DNA of 64,000 nt from JBDZVM01 sp040255675. Lineage in GTDB: Bacteria > Actinomycetota > Actinomycetes > Acidothermales > Acidothermaceae. The DNA lies in the NCBI GenBank assembly GCA_040255675.1, contig JBDZVM010000006.1, forward strand, positions 1-64,000, read 5' to 3'. Positions 1 to 7,991 of the stretch are shown here, piece after piece (position 1 is the first letter of the stretch; each line of letters opens with the position of its first letter). The translations under genes and the position numbers were made by a program. The notes beneath the pieces are model-generated. The model was not told the DNA's origin. It was given only the letters and a program-made list of their open reading frames with translations, and did no database searches.

Positions 1-2307
1 AGCGACGAAACTGCCGCCCGGATTCGTCGTCCGAACCAGATTCCCGGCCTCGTCATAGCTGTAGGACCAGGTACGGCCGGTCGCGTCGGTCAGACTCGTG
101 CGTCGGCCGGACGCGTTGTAGCTGTAGGTGGTGGTCTCGTTGTTGGCATTCATCGACAAGACCAGCAACCCGCGCGGATCGTAGGTATAGGTCGTGGTAC
201 GACCTAGCGGGTCGGTCATCGCGGTCGTGTTGCCGACCGCGTCCACGGTCATGGTGGTCGTGGCGCCCGTCGGGTCCGTGGCGGAGGTGACATAGCCAGC
301 GTTGTCGCGGCGGAAGTGTGTGGTGTGCCCGTCGGGGTCGGTCACGCTGACGCGATCCCCGAACTCGTTGTACGCGTAGCTCGTCACCGCCCCGGTCGGA
401 TCGGTCACCTTGACCAGATCACCGGCGGCGTCGAACATCCTGGTGGTCTTCGCCCCGGTCGGATCGGTGACCGACGTCTGATCGTTCAACGCGTCGTAGG
501 TGTAGGTGGTGACCGCTCCCATAGCGTCGGTCATCGACGTGATGTTGCCGGCCGCGTCATGGGTGTATTTCGTCACGTGCCCGTCCGGGTCGGTCACTCG
601 CGCGAGCCCGAATGTGGCCGGGTCGTACAAGTACTGCCACGTCGCAGAATCCGCGCCGGCGCCGTCGGTGCGCCGCACCAACAACCCGTCGCGGTAGGTG
701 AGCGTGGTCACGTCCCCCGCCGGGTGTGTGATCACGGTCGAGGCGTCGTCGCGGTAGGTGAACGTGGTGGTCATGCCACGCCCGTCGGTTTGCGTCACCA
801 CCCGGCCCAACTCGTCGTAACTGTTCGTCGTGGTGTGACCGTCCGGATCGGTCATCGACGTCAACTCGTGCAAGCTGTCGTAACCGTATCGCCACGTCGC
901 GCCCGTCTCGTCGATTGCCGAGATAAGGTTCCCGTCGCCGTCATAACCGTAGGTTTCACTGCGCCCACCAGGCCCGGTGACCGCTGACACCAAGCCCTGG
1001 TCGTTGTATGAGTAGGTGAACCTGCGCCCAACCCCGTCGGTCACCGTAACCAGCCGCCCGTAGGTGTCGTAGGCCAGGGTCGTGGTGTTGCCGTGCAAGT
1101 CGGATTCGGCGACCAGTTCACCGTAGGCGTCGAACGTAAACACCGACTGCTTCATTCTGGTGAAGGTATACGTGCCGTCGGCGTTGTAGGTGAGCGACGC
1201 TAGCACGGTTGACGCCGCGGCGAACGTGCCGTCGGCCTGTTTCGCGAACCTCACCGGCGCTCCGTTTTCCTGCACGACTTCGATATTCGTCGCCGCCGCG
1301 AGTGAATCAGGCATGTTGCCGTCAACGTTCGGTGCCGCGAGCAGCGACATGGCGTAGCCGTCGGACCAGCCATAACGAAACCGCGATGCCACACCGGCGG
1401 TTGCGGACTCATACGTGCGAGTCAGCGCCAGTGCCGGCTCGCGCCCGGGAATCGCGATGTCGGTGGCGGTCTCGTGCAAGGCTCCGTCGGCGGGGTCGAC
1501 CGGGTCACATGCGCATGGGCGGCCGTCTTGCAGCCCAGCGGGATTGTCGCCGCCGCTGGACCCGTCGGGGAAACGCACCCATCCCGTGCGCGCCAGCCAT
1601 ACCCCGCCTGGCGCTTTCGCGTCGTCGGGGACGACGTAGCCGATGACCGCGTTCCCCTTGTTCGGCACGGGCGCCTCGCACTGCTTGCCGAACGAGCACT
1701 TCTTCAACACCGTTCGGGTGTCTAGGTCATACAACATGAGGGCGGTCGACGAGGACGGCCCAACCGGCCGGTTCGACACCACCTGTGCCGTCATATTGTC
1801 CGCGCCGGTCACGAACAACTGCGCAGCCCAGTTCAAACCCGTGACCTCTACCAAGTTCGACGTCGCCACCGCATCCGATGGCGGCGACAACGTCGGCGTG
1901 GCGACGAACGCGACGAATAGTTGAGTGCGCGGATCCCAGGGCACGGTGAAGGTGCAGCCGTTACTTTGGCCGCACGCCCCCACCCGTTTTCCGGTGTTGA
2001 GCGAGAATACTTCCACCTCGTAAGGAGTCCCGGCGACGCTCTGGTTAGCGGCCGCCACCACCGCCACACTCTTACCGACCGGCAGTAAGGTCGGGCTCAC
2101 CATCAACGACACTGACCACGGCTGCGGCCCGCCCGAGCCGCCGGTCGACGGAATCGTCACGAGATTGCTCGACGCGTCAGCATTGTCCTCGACCAGGTTG
2201 AATGCCTCGCCGCCGTCCGCGACAAAAGCCCGGTAGCCAACCGGGTTGGCCTCCCAGTTGACCGTCGCCTGACATGAGGAACCTGTGTCGCACGGCCCGT
2301 TGTTCAT
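1..2307 (-). CDS. RHS/YD-repeat protein, C-terminus off window, 5' end probably truncated
   Basis: The minus strand is open from 2355 down to base 1. After about 270 residues of divergent N-terminal sequence it shows a DUF6531-like entry (CDPVDPADGALHETATDIAI, then ALTRTYES), followed by tandem YD repeats such as RTWSYSYDEAGNLVR spaced about 20-21 residues apart to the window edge. This is the shell-forming repeat of RHS/polymorphic toxin and secreted actinobacterial YD proteins. The variable C-terminal tip, which would reveal a toxin domain, is off window. The first ATG (2307) has no Shine-Dalgarno and no signal peptide follows. Coding-like sequence (QDWPYPRL) continues upstream of it until a TAA at 2356-2358, so the natural 5' end, probably with an export signal, seems lost. 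It may be a pseudogene. Confidence 0.85.
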   Translation of the reverse strand, partial: MNNGPCDTGSSCQATVNWEANPVGYRAFVADGGEAFNLVEDNADASSNLVTIPSTGGSGGPQPWSVSLMVSPTLLPVGKSVAVVAAANQSVAGTPYEVEVFSLNTGKRVGACGQSNGCTFTVPWDPRTQLFVAFVATPTLSPPSDAVATSNLVEVTGLNWAAQLFVTGADNMTAQVVSNRPVGPSSSTALMLYDLDTRTVLKKCSFGKQCEAPVPNKGNAVIGYVVPDDAKAPGGVWLARTGWVRFPDGSSGGDNPAGLQDGRPCACDPVDPADGALHETATDIAIPGREPALALTRTYESATAGVASRFRYGWSDGYAMSLLAAPNVDGNMPDSLAAATNIEVVQENGAPVRFAKQADGTFAAASTVLASLTYNADGTYTFTRMKQSVFTFDAYGELVAESDLHGNTTTLAYDTYGRLVTVTDGVGRRFTYSYNDQGLVSAVTGPGGRSETYGYDGDGNLISAIDETGATWRYGYDSLHELTSMTDPDGHTTTNSYDELGRVVTQTDGRGMTTTFTYRDDASTVITHPAGDVTTLTYRDGLLVRRTDGAGADSATWQYLYDPATFGLARVTDPDGHVTKYTHDAAGNITSMTDAMGAVTTYTYDALNDQTSVTDPTGAKTTRMFDAAGDLVKVTDPTGAVTSYAYNEFGDRVSVTDPDGHTTHFRRDNAGYVTSATDPTGATTTMTVDAVGNTTAMTDPLGRTTTYTYDPRGLLVLSMNANNETTTYSYNASGRRTSLTDATGRTWSYSYDEAGNLVRTTNPGGSFVA

Positions 2308-2522
2308 CAGCCGCGGATAAGGCCAATCCTGAAAAATCCGTAAATGTAGATGGCTTTACCGCTGCCGTTCGAGCGGTTGATTGACGTTAAACGCCCGCGT
2401 GGGCGCACGATCAAGACCTTCGACCACTACTGCCGACCCCTGATGATCCATCCGACGTAATTCAAATACCCCGAACGGCCTACCTCGGATCGCGATATGG
2501 CATGCGTGCCGGATTGGCAGCG

Positions 2523-2586
2523 CGCCGAGTCGTCAATATTGGGGCATCTAGCTCAAAGATTCTGCCCCAAAATTGACGGCTCGGCG
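2523..2586 (-). terminator. Long imperfect hairpin downstream of the efflux operon
   Basis: Arms 2523-2546 (begins CGCCGAGTCGTCAATATTGG) and 2563-2586 pair over 24 bp with two mismatches, around a 16-nt loop. It lies 13 bp beyond the stop of the last gene of the minus-strand operon, where a terminator is expected. There is no U-tract, so a bidirectional terminator or a relic of an inverted-repeat element are both possible. The rest of 2356-2599 shows no gene I can support. Confidence 0.45.
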
Positions 2587-2599
2587 AAGGAAGTCGGGT

Positions 2600-3274
2600 T
2601 CAGTTTGCGGCCGCCGCGCTGGGGCTCGGCGCCGGGCGGTTACGGCTCCCTCCGAACCCGCCGCCACCGAATCCGCCACCGCCTCGGCCCGCGAAGCCGG
2701 CGAATCCGCCGGTGCCTTCGCTCACCGATTGCGCTGCGTACACGCCAGAACCCGCTGCCACTGCGCGGATTACTACGGTCTCGCCCGGGTTGAGGTCTTT
2801 CACCGCGCCGGCCGTGGTCTTCGTGACGGTCGTTCCATCGGACGTCGTCACCTTGACCGTGTCGCCGGACTGGTCGGTGACGTAAAGCGTTTGGCCGTCG
2901 ATATTCGCGATCGTGCCGACGATACTGGTGGCGCCAGCACCCCCCGTGCCGCCGCCGCCCGCGCCACCCCTGAAACCGCCGCCGTTTGCTCCAGGGCTCG
3001 GCGACGCATTCGCTCCACGCGCCCCGGTGGCGCCGCGGGCTACGCCCGCCGATGAGCTTCCTGACGCCGTCGGTGTGACCTGATTCTTTTCGACCCGCAC
3101 ACCAGCGAAAAAGCCGACGCCGAAAGCGGCGAGCAACGCCAGCACCAGGCTGGCGATCGGCAACTTGCGTCGACGAGATGCGCGCGGTGGGGGCGGTGGC
3201 TCGTCGTCCGCGCCGATGACGTCGGCATAATCTTCCGGTGTCGGCTCGGCGTCAGAGGTGTGCGTGTCGGTCAT
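2600..3274 (-). CDS. Membrane-anchored DUF5666-like protein with Gly-rich tail
   Basis: The protein has 224 residues. An acidic, proline-rich cytoplasmic N-terminus (about 1-38) is followed by one hydrophobic segment (about 39-60, LPIASLVLALLAAFGVGFFAG), a Ser/Gly/Ala-rich linker, a beta-rich domain (about 112-170: VGTIANIDGQTLYVTDQSGDTVKV, then LNPGETVVI) and a Gly-rich tail. The domain resembles the DUF5666/OB-like fold that carries a G-x-I-xx-I-dG-xx-L-x-V pattern. It is the last gene of the MacAB-like operon, 28 bp after the permease, so it is probably an extracytoplasmic accessory of that exporter. A second DUF5666-like protein lies at 14500-15210. The function is inferred from context only. 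Confidence 0.75.
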   Translation of the reverse strand: MTDTHTSDAEPTPEDYADVIGADDEPPPPPRASRRRKLPIASLVLALLAAFGVGFFAGVRVEKNQVTPTASGSSSAGVARGATGARGANASPSPGANGGGFRGGAGGGGTGGAGATSIVGTIANIDGQTLYVTDQSGDTVKVTTSDGTTVTKTTAGAVKDLNPGETVVIRAVAAGSGVYAAQSVSEGTGGFAGFAGRGGGGFGGGGFGGSRNRPAPSPSAAAAN

Positions 3275-3302
3275 GGGTTTCTCCGTTTCGCGAGGGCGCG
3301 CA

Positions 3303-4526
3303 CTATTCGTGCCTGAGCGCTTCGATGGGTAAGAGGCGAGCGGCCCGGCGCGCCGGGTAAAGCCCGAAGAACAATCCAGTGGCCACGGCGACGCCGAACG
3401 CGAGCGCGACCGAGTATGTCTGCACGACGGGTTGAATGCCGATCACCTTGAAATGGCTCCCGACGATGCCGGCCGCGACACCTGCAACGCCGCCGAGTGC
3501 CGAGAGCAGCACGGCTTCGACGACGAATTGGCCCATGATGTCGGACTGTTTGGCGCCGATCGCCTTACGAATGCCGATTTCTCGCGTACGCTCGGTCACC
3601 GTCACAAGCATGATGTTCATGACGCCAATTCCACCGACCAGCAGACTGATGGCAGCAACCGCGCCGAGCAACGTCGTGAACACCTTGTTCGACGACTGGG
3701 ACGTTTGCAGCAAGCTGGCCTGATTCAAAATGCGGAAGTCGTCGGATTGGCCGGCCGCTATTTGATGAGTTGTCTCGAGGACGGCGGTGACCTCTGCTTC
3801 GGCGTCCGCTTGCTTGGCAGGGGCAGCTGCCTCCACCGAGATATTCGAATACGACCTGCTGTAACCGGTGATGGTGTCTTGGACGGCGGTGAGCGGCGCG
3901 ATGACGACGTCGTCCTGGTCTTGAATGCCGTTCGTGCCTTTCGTCTTCAACAATCCGACGATCTGGTAGGTCGAGCCGTTGAACTGCACGTTCTTGCCGA
4001 TCGGGTCGGCTGAACCGAACAAGTTCGTCGCGACCGTCTGGCCGATCACGGCGACCCTGTCGTGCTGCGTCTCGTCGGCCTCGGTAAAGAAGCTGCCTTC
4101 CGCGATGTCGTAACCCTTGATTTGTTGGTAATCGGGTGTGGTGCCGACGAACGACGCGGGGGAGTACGACGCACCTTGATACACCGCGGTCACCGATGCC
4201 GTCGTCACCGGGGCGACCGCTACCACGTCGGGTACCAGGGATTTGTCTTGCAGCGCTTGAACGTCTGCCGCGGTGAGGTTGGCCGCGCGGCTTTGCGTGC
4301 CTTGTGTCGCGCGGCCAAAGCCGCCGCCCTGCCGGTTGATTTGCAGCAGGTTGGTGCCGAGACCTTCGATCGTTTTCTGGATCGTGCGAGACGAACCCGT
4401 GCCAACGGCGACCAGCATGATGACGGAGCCCACGCCGATGAGGATGCCGAGCATGGTGAGTGCCGAGCGCATCCGGTTGTGCACGATGCCGGCTAACGCG
4501 ATTCGGATGCTTTCGCCGCGAATCAT
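3303..4526 (-). CDS. MacB-like ABC transporter permease (FtsX family)
   Basis: The 407-residue protein has the MacB topology: an N-terminal membrane helix (about 20-42, after the typical MRSALTMLGILIGVGSV), a large extracytoplasmic MacB_PCD domain (about 45-275) and three C-terminal helices of the FtsX domain (about 280-400) containing the signature VTERTREIGIRKAIGA. It ends PIEALRHE, as is usual for the family. Its start overlaps the ATPase stop by 4 nt, so the two are translationally coupled. Such permeases transmit ATP hydrolysis to the periplasmic adaptor to move peptides, lipids or drugs outward. In a Gram-positive cell there is no TolC partner. The substrate is unknown. Confidence 0.95.
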   Translation of the reverse strand: MIRGESIRIALAGIVHNRMRSALTMLGILIGVGSVIMLVAVGTGSSRTIQKTIEGLGTNLLQINRQGGGFGRATQGTQSRAANLTAADVQALQDKSLVPDVVAVAPVTTASVTAVYQGASYSPASFVGTTPDYQQIKGYDIAEGSFFTEADETQHDRVAVIGQTVATNLFGSADPIGKNVQFNGSTYQIVGLLKTKGTNGIQDQDDVVIAPLTAVQDTITGYSRSYSNISVEAAAPAKQADAEAEVTAVLETTHQIAAGQSDDFRILNQASLLQTSQSSNKVFTTLLGAVAAISLLVGGIGVMNIMLVTVTERTREIGIRKAIGAKQSDIMGQFVVEAVLLSALGGVAGVAAGIVGSHFKVIGIQPVVQTYSVALAFGVAVATGLFFGLYPARRAARLLPIEALRHE

Positions 4527-5278
4527 TGCGCGGCGCTCGCCGGTGCGTACGACGCGTGCATGGGCATCGGTGACGGGCCGGCTATCGGCGCTTGCCGGTC
4601 GTCGCCAACTATCAATCCGTCTTTGACCCGGACGACGCGCTTCGCGTGCTGCGCGACCTCCTTCTCGTGCGTAATCAACATGATGGTGCGGCCTTCGGCG
4701 TTGAGCCGCGCGAATATTCCGAGCACTTCGAGGGTGGCGACGGAATCGAGGTTTCCCGTCGGTTCGTCGGCCAGGATTAGTGACGGGTTCACCGCGATCG
4801 CGCGGGCGACCGCGACTCGCTGCCGTTCGCCACCCGACATCATCGCCGGCCGGTGCTGAGCGCGGCCTGAAAGACCCACCGCGTCGAGTGCTTCGAGTGC
4901 CCGGCGTCGCCGTTCAGCTGAACGCACATGCGCATAGGTCAACGGCAACTCGACGTTTTGCAGAGCGGTAGCGTCGGAAAGCAAGTTGAAGCTCTGGAAA
5001 ACGAAGCCAATCTTGCGATTGCGAATTTCCGCGAGTTCGTTGTCGTCGAGTAGCTCGACATCAACGCCGTCGAGCAGATACCGGCCTGAGGTCTGGACGT
5101 CGAGGCATCCGATGATGCTCATCAAGGTGCTCTTTCCGGACCCTGAGGCGCCCATGACGGCGACGTAGTCGCCCGCGCTGACCGACATGCTCACGCCACG
5201 AACTGCCTGCACGGCCGCATCGCCCTCGCCGTAGGTCTTGGCCAGCCGCCAGAGCCGGATAACCGGTTCAGGCATCAT
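4523..5278 (-). CDS. ABC transporter ATPase, MacB/LolD type
   Basis: The 251-residue protein has every expected ATPase motif: Walker A GASGSGKST (about 43-51), Q-loop FQSFNLL, signature MSGGERQRVAVARA, Walker B LILADEPTGNLD and the H-loop LITHE. The closest group is the MacB/LolD/FtsE-like ATPases that pair with FtsX-fold permeases. It overlaps the adaptor gene upstream and the permease gene downstream by 4 nt each. It acts at the inner face of the cytoplasmic membrane. A C-terminal extension of about 25 residues (after KDGLIVGD) is low complexity and probably disordered. Confidence 0.96.
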   Translation of the reverse strand: MMPEPVIRLWRLAKTYGEGDAAVQAVRGVSMSVSAGDYVAVMGASGSGKSTLMSIIGCLDVQTSGRYLLDGVDVELLDDNELAEIRNRKIGFVFQSFNLLSDATALQNVELPLTYAHVRSAERRRRALEALDAVGLSGRAQHRPAMMSGGERQRVAVARAIAVNPSLILADEPTGNLDSVATLEVLGIFARLNAEGRTIMLITHEKEVAQHAKRVVRVKDGLIVGDDRQAPIAGPSPMPMHASYAPASAAQ

Positions 5279-7095
5279 CCGCCCCCGGGGAAGAATCGAC
5301 CACCGCCACCACCGCCGCCACCGAAAAAGCCGCCTCCGCCTTGCCGCTGGTTCGTCGTCGTGGTCGAACTGCGATTCACCGTCGAAGTTGGCAGCACGAC
5401 TTCGTCGCCTTCTTTCAAAGCGCCCGAAATCTCGGTTGTCGTGTCGCCCTTGAGTCCGACCACGACGTCCACCTGCTTTTGCGTGCCGTCGGGTTGCATC
5501 ACCATCACGTAAGACGATGCGCCTGAACCGTGGATCGCTGTCGACGTCACGTTGAGCACTCCGTCGACCTTCGATGTCGTCACGCTGACGTTCGCGGTCA
5601 TGCCCGGCTTTATCGTGCCGTCTGTGCTGTCGAGGGCGAAGGTGACCTGGTATTGCACGACATTGCTCGAAACGGTCGCCGAGTTCGCCACCTCGATAAC
5701 ATGTGCCGAGAACTGCTTGCCTGGCAGGGCGTTCAGTGTGACGACGGCGGGCGCGCCGACCTTGACCTTCGCCGAGTCAGCCTCGTCGATATCAGCGACC
5801 ACTTGAAGGTTCGTGAGGTTCGTCAACGAGATGAAACCGGACGACGAGCTACTCGACGACGAGTTGTTAGCCGACGAATTACTGCCCGAGTTGCTGCCCG
5901 AGCCGGATGCGGAGATAGTTTGCCCCACGCTCGCGTTGATGGCTGAGATCGTTCCGTCGGCAGGGGCGGTGAGAGCCGTCGCGTCGAGCGTTTGTTGCGC
6001 GGTGTCGACCTGTGCTTGCGCCTGCTCGACTGCGGCCTGAGCTGATTGGACGTCGCTCGCCACCGGTGACGCCGTCTTTTGCGCGTTGCTGTTTTGCAGT
6101 GCCTGCAAGGAAAGCTGCGCATTCGTGAGCTGCTGTTGCGCGCTCTTGATCGACTGATTGTCTCGCGCCAACGCCGCTGTTTGCGTGTTGAGCGCATTCG
6201 TCACGGCGGTCTGGTCTTTGTCGATTGCCGATTGGTCTTGTGCGAGGGTCGTCACCTGGTTTTTCACGGCGGCGATGACGACCGCGGCGTCGTTGTAGTT
6301 GTTCGCGGCGGTGCCGTCGGCGGCCACCTTGTCCGTGTCGCTTTGTACGGAGACCTCGTCGCGGTCGTACTTCGCGACAGCCGCCTGATAAGTGGGATCG
6401 GTATCGTCTGCTGGGATCGCGGCGTGATCGGCGGCCGCTTGCGCGATGTCGGCGGTGAGTTGCTTTTGGTCGAGCGCCAGCTGTTGCGCCGCCTGCACCC
6501 GGGCCGCCTCGATCGCGTCGGCGAGTGTCGCCTCATCGCTGATGTATTTCGCTTGGTCGTTCGCGAGTTGCTGTTTCGCCTGGGCCACCGAGGCGGCCTG
6601 CTGAGTTTGGTCGAGAGACAGGCTCTGATTGGCGTTGTCGAACGATGCCTGCGCCGAGTTCACTTGCTGCCGCGCCTGGCTCTCCGAAATTTGCAGCCCC
6701 TGCTTGACCAGGCTGGTCGGCCCGTCGAGTACCGTCGTGAGCTTCGCTTGCCCCGACGCTAGTTGCGCCTTCGCGGCGTCCAACGATGCCGCGGCGGCTG
6801 TGGAGTCGATGCGGGCGAGCACGTCGCCTTCTTTAACTCGCTGGCCGACGGTGACGTCGAGTTCGGTTAGCTTGCCGCTCGTCGCGAAGTTGACGGTGAT
6901 GTCACCCGGTGCGACGACGTTGCCGCTGCTGCTGATGGTCGACATCACTGTGCCGACGCCGACTGTCGCGGTGCGAGTCGGGCCGGTCGACGACGCGGCT
7001 TTCGGCGTGCCCACCGCGGCGTAGGCAAGGCCACCTCCGGTCGCGGTCACCGCTACCAGAGCCGCGTTTATCACCCCGAGTTTCGTCAGCCGCAT
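5275..7095 (-). CDS. MacA/HlyD-type membrane fusion protein with long coiled coil
   Basis: The ATG at 7095 (MRLTKLGVINAAL) follows AGGAAG, giving 606 residues; an upstream in-frame start at 7131 lacks such a site. Layout: signal/anchor helix (about 7-28), first biotinyl-lipoyl half (VAPGDITVNFATSGKLTELDVTVGQRVKEGDVLA), a very long Ala/Gln-rich coiled coil (about 90-365), second lipoyl half (TALTAPADGTISAIN), a Ser/Asn-rich insertion (SSSSSS), beta-barrel domains and a Gly/Phe-rich C-terminus. The coiled coil is longer than in Escherichia coli MacA. It is the first gene of the operon and reads out from the CTCAG-repeat promoter region. The Gly-rich tail echoes that of the operon's last protein. 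Confidence 0.93.
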   Translation of the reverse strand: MRLTKLGVINAALVAVTATGGGLAYAAVGTPKAASSTGPTRTATVGVGTVMSTISSSGNVVAPGDITVNFATSGKLTELDVTVGQRVKEGDVLARIDSTAAAASLDAAKAQLASGQAKLTTVLDGPTSLVKQGLQISESQARQQVNSAQASFDNANQSLSLDQTQQAASVAQAKQQLANDQAKYISDEATLADAIEAARVQAAQQLALDQKQLTADIAQAAADHAAIPADDTDPTYQAAVAKYDRDEVSVQSDTDKVAADGTAANNYNDAAVVIAAVKNQVTTLAQDQSAIDKDQTAVTNALNTQTAALARDNQSIKSAQQQLTNAQLSLQALQNSNAQKTASPVASDVQSAQAAVEQAQAQVDTAQQTLDATALTAPADGTISAINASVGQTISASGSGSNSGSNSSANNSSSSSSSSGFISLTNLTNLQVVADIDEADSAKVKVGAPAVVTLNALPGKQFSAHVIEVANSATVSSNVVQYQVTFALDSTDGTIKPGMTANVSVTTSKVDGVLNVTSTAIHGSGASSYVMVMQPDGTQKQVDVVVGLKGDTTTEISGALKEGDEVVLPTSTVNRSSTTTTNQRQGGGGFFGGGGGGGGRFFPGGG

Positions 7096-7173
7096 CGTTG
7101 CTTCCTGCCGTCGACCGAGTCCGTGTGCCAACGACAGGGGAGCAGCGGCGGCTTCGAAGACGCTGTGACGACG

Positions 7174-7237
7174 CTCAGAAGATCCTGAGATTTGTCGATC
7201 GCAACCGATTCTCAGGCAACGCTCAGATATCTCTCAG
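7174..7237. promoter_or_regulatory. Phased CTCAG repeat array, likely response-regulator operator
   Basis: The divergent intergenic region (7096-7298) carries CTCAG at 7174, 7211, 7222 and 7233, plus CTGAG at 7185. The last three are exactly 11 bp apart, and 7174/7185 are also 11 bp apart; a further CTCAG lies at 7280. One-turn-spaced direct repeats are the usual binding geometry of OmpR/PhoB-family dimers, and an OmpR-type regulator gene starts at 7299. I infer autoregulation and control of the efflux operon. Confidence 0.6.
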
Positions 7238-7298
7238 CAAACCTGCAGGCTGCGAGGCCACATTGATCAGCGAATGTCGCTCAGTGGAGGAGGCAGCC

Positions 7299-7991
7299 TT
7301 GCCTACCGCGACCCGCGTGCTCGTCGTCGACGACGAAGCCAGCATCACCGATCTCGTCGCGACCGCCTTGCGTTACGAAGGTTTCGAGGTCTCGACCGCG
7401 CGAACCGGAAGCCAAGCGCTCGACGCGGCGGCGGCGAAGAAGCCAGACCTCGTGGTGCTCGACGTCATGTTGCCCGACGTCGACGGGTTCGAGGTCGCCC
7501 GCCGCCTCGGCACGAATGAGCGACCGATCCCCGTGCTATTCCTGACTGCACGCGACACCACCGACGACAAGGTGCGCGGGCTCACCATCGGCGGTGACGA
7601 CTATGTGACGAAGCCGTTTTCGCTGGCCGAGCTTATCGCGCGTATCCACGCGGTTTTGCGGCGAACGCGCGCCAACGGCTACGGCTCGTCACGGCTTTCG
7701 TTCGCTGACCTCGACATGGACGACGACACCCGCGAAGTCTCTCGCGGCAATCGCGCGATCGAGCTGACGGCGACCGAATACCGCCTGCTTCGCTACCTGC
7801 TCGCCAATGCCCGCAAGGTACTCACGAGAGCGCAACTGCTCGACCACGTATGGGATTACGACTTCGGCGGCGACTCGGGGGTGCTCGAAACATACATCAG
7901 TTACTTGCGCAAGAAAATCGACGTCGATCCGCCGCCGTTGATTCACACCGTGCGCGGCGTCGGCTACACGCTCCGGCTTCCCAGGGAATGA
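7299..7991 (+). CDS. OmpR/PhoB-family response regulator
   Basis: The start is a TTG at 7299, behind GGAGGAGG, giving LPTATRVLVVDDE and 230 residues. An earlier in-frame ATG at 7098 would add 67 residues unlike a receiver and cover the promoter. The receiver domain has the acidic pair DDE, the phosphoacceptor Asp in VVLDVMLPD (about residue 55), the Thr in FLTARD and Lys in VTKPFS. A C-terminal winged helix follows (about 130-228, ELTATEYRLLRYLLAN and VRGVGYTLR). Its stop overlaps the kinase start (ATGA). It is divergent from the MacAB-like operon, which it probably controls. Confidence 0.94.
   Translation: MPTATRVLVVDDEASITDLVATALRYEGFEVSTARTGSQALDAAAAKKPDLVVLDVMLPDVDGFEVARRLGTNERPIPVLFLTARDTTDDKVRGLTIGGDDYVTKPFSLAELIARIHAVLRRTRANGYGSSRLSFADLDMDDDTREVSRGNRAIELTATEYRLLRYLLANARKVLTRAQLLDHVWDYDFGGDSGVLETYISYLRKKIDVDPPPLIHTVRGVGYTLRLPRE

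Noticed and set aside
316..987. 223-residue plus-strand frame over the YD-repeat region
   Set aside because: It is the antisense shadow of the RHS repeats, which give its own repeated GHR/RVGHR-like pattern. The minus strand has the recognisable YD motif.
2350..2460. 36-codon plus-strand frame starting MALPLPFERLIDVKRPRG
   Set aside because: Too short, no ribosome site and no homology I can recognise; left as unassigned intergenic sequence.
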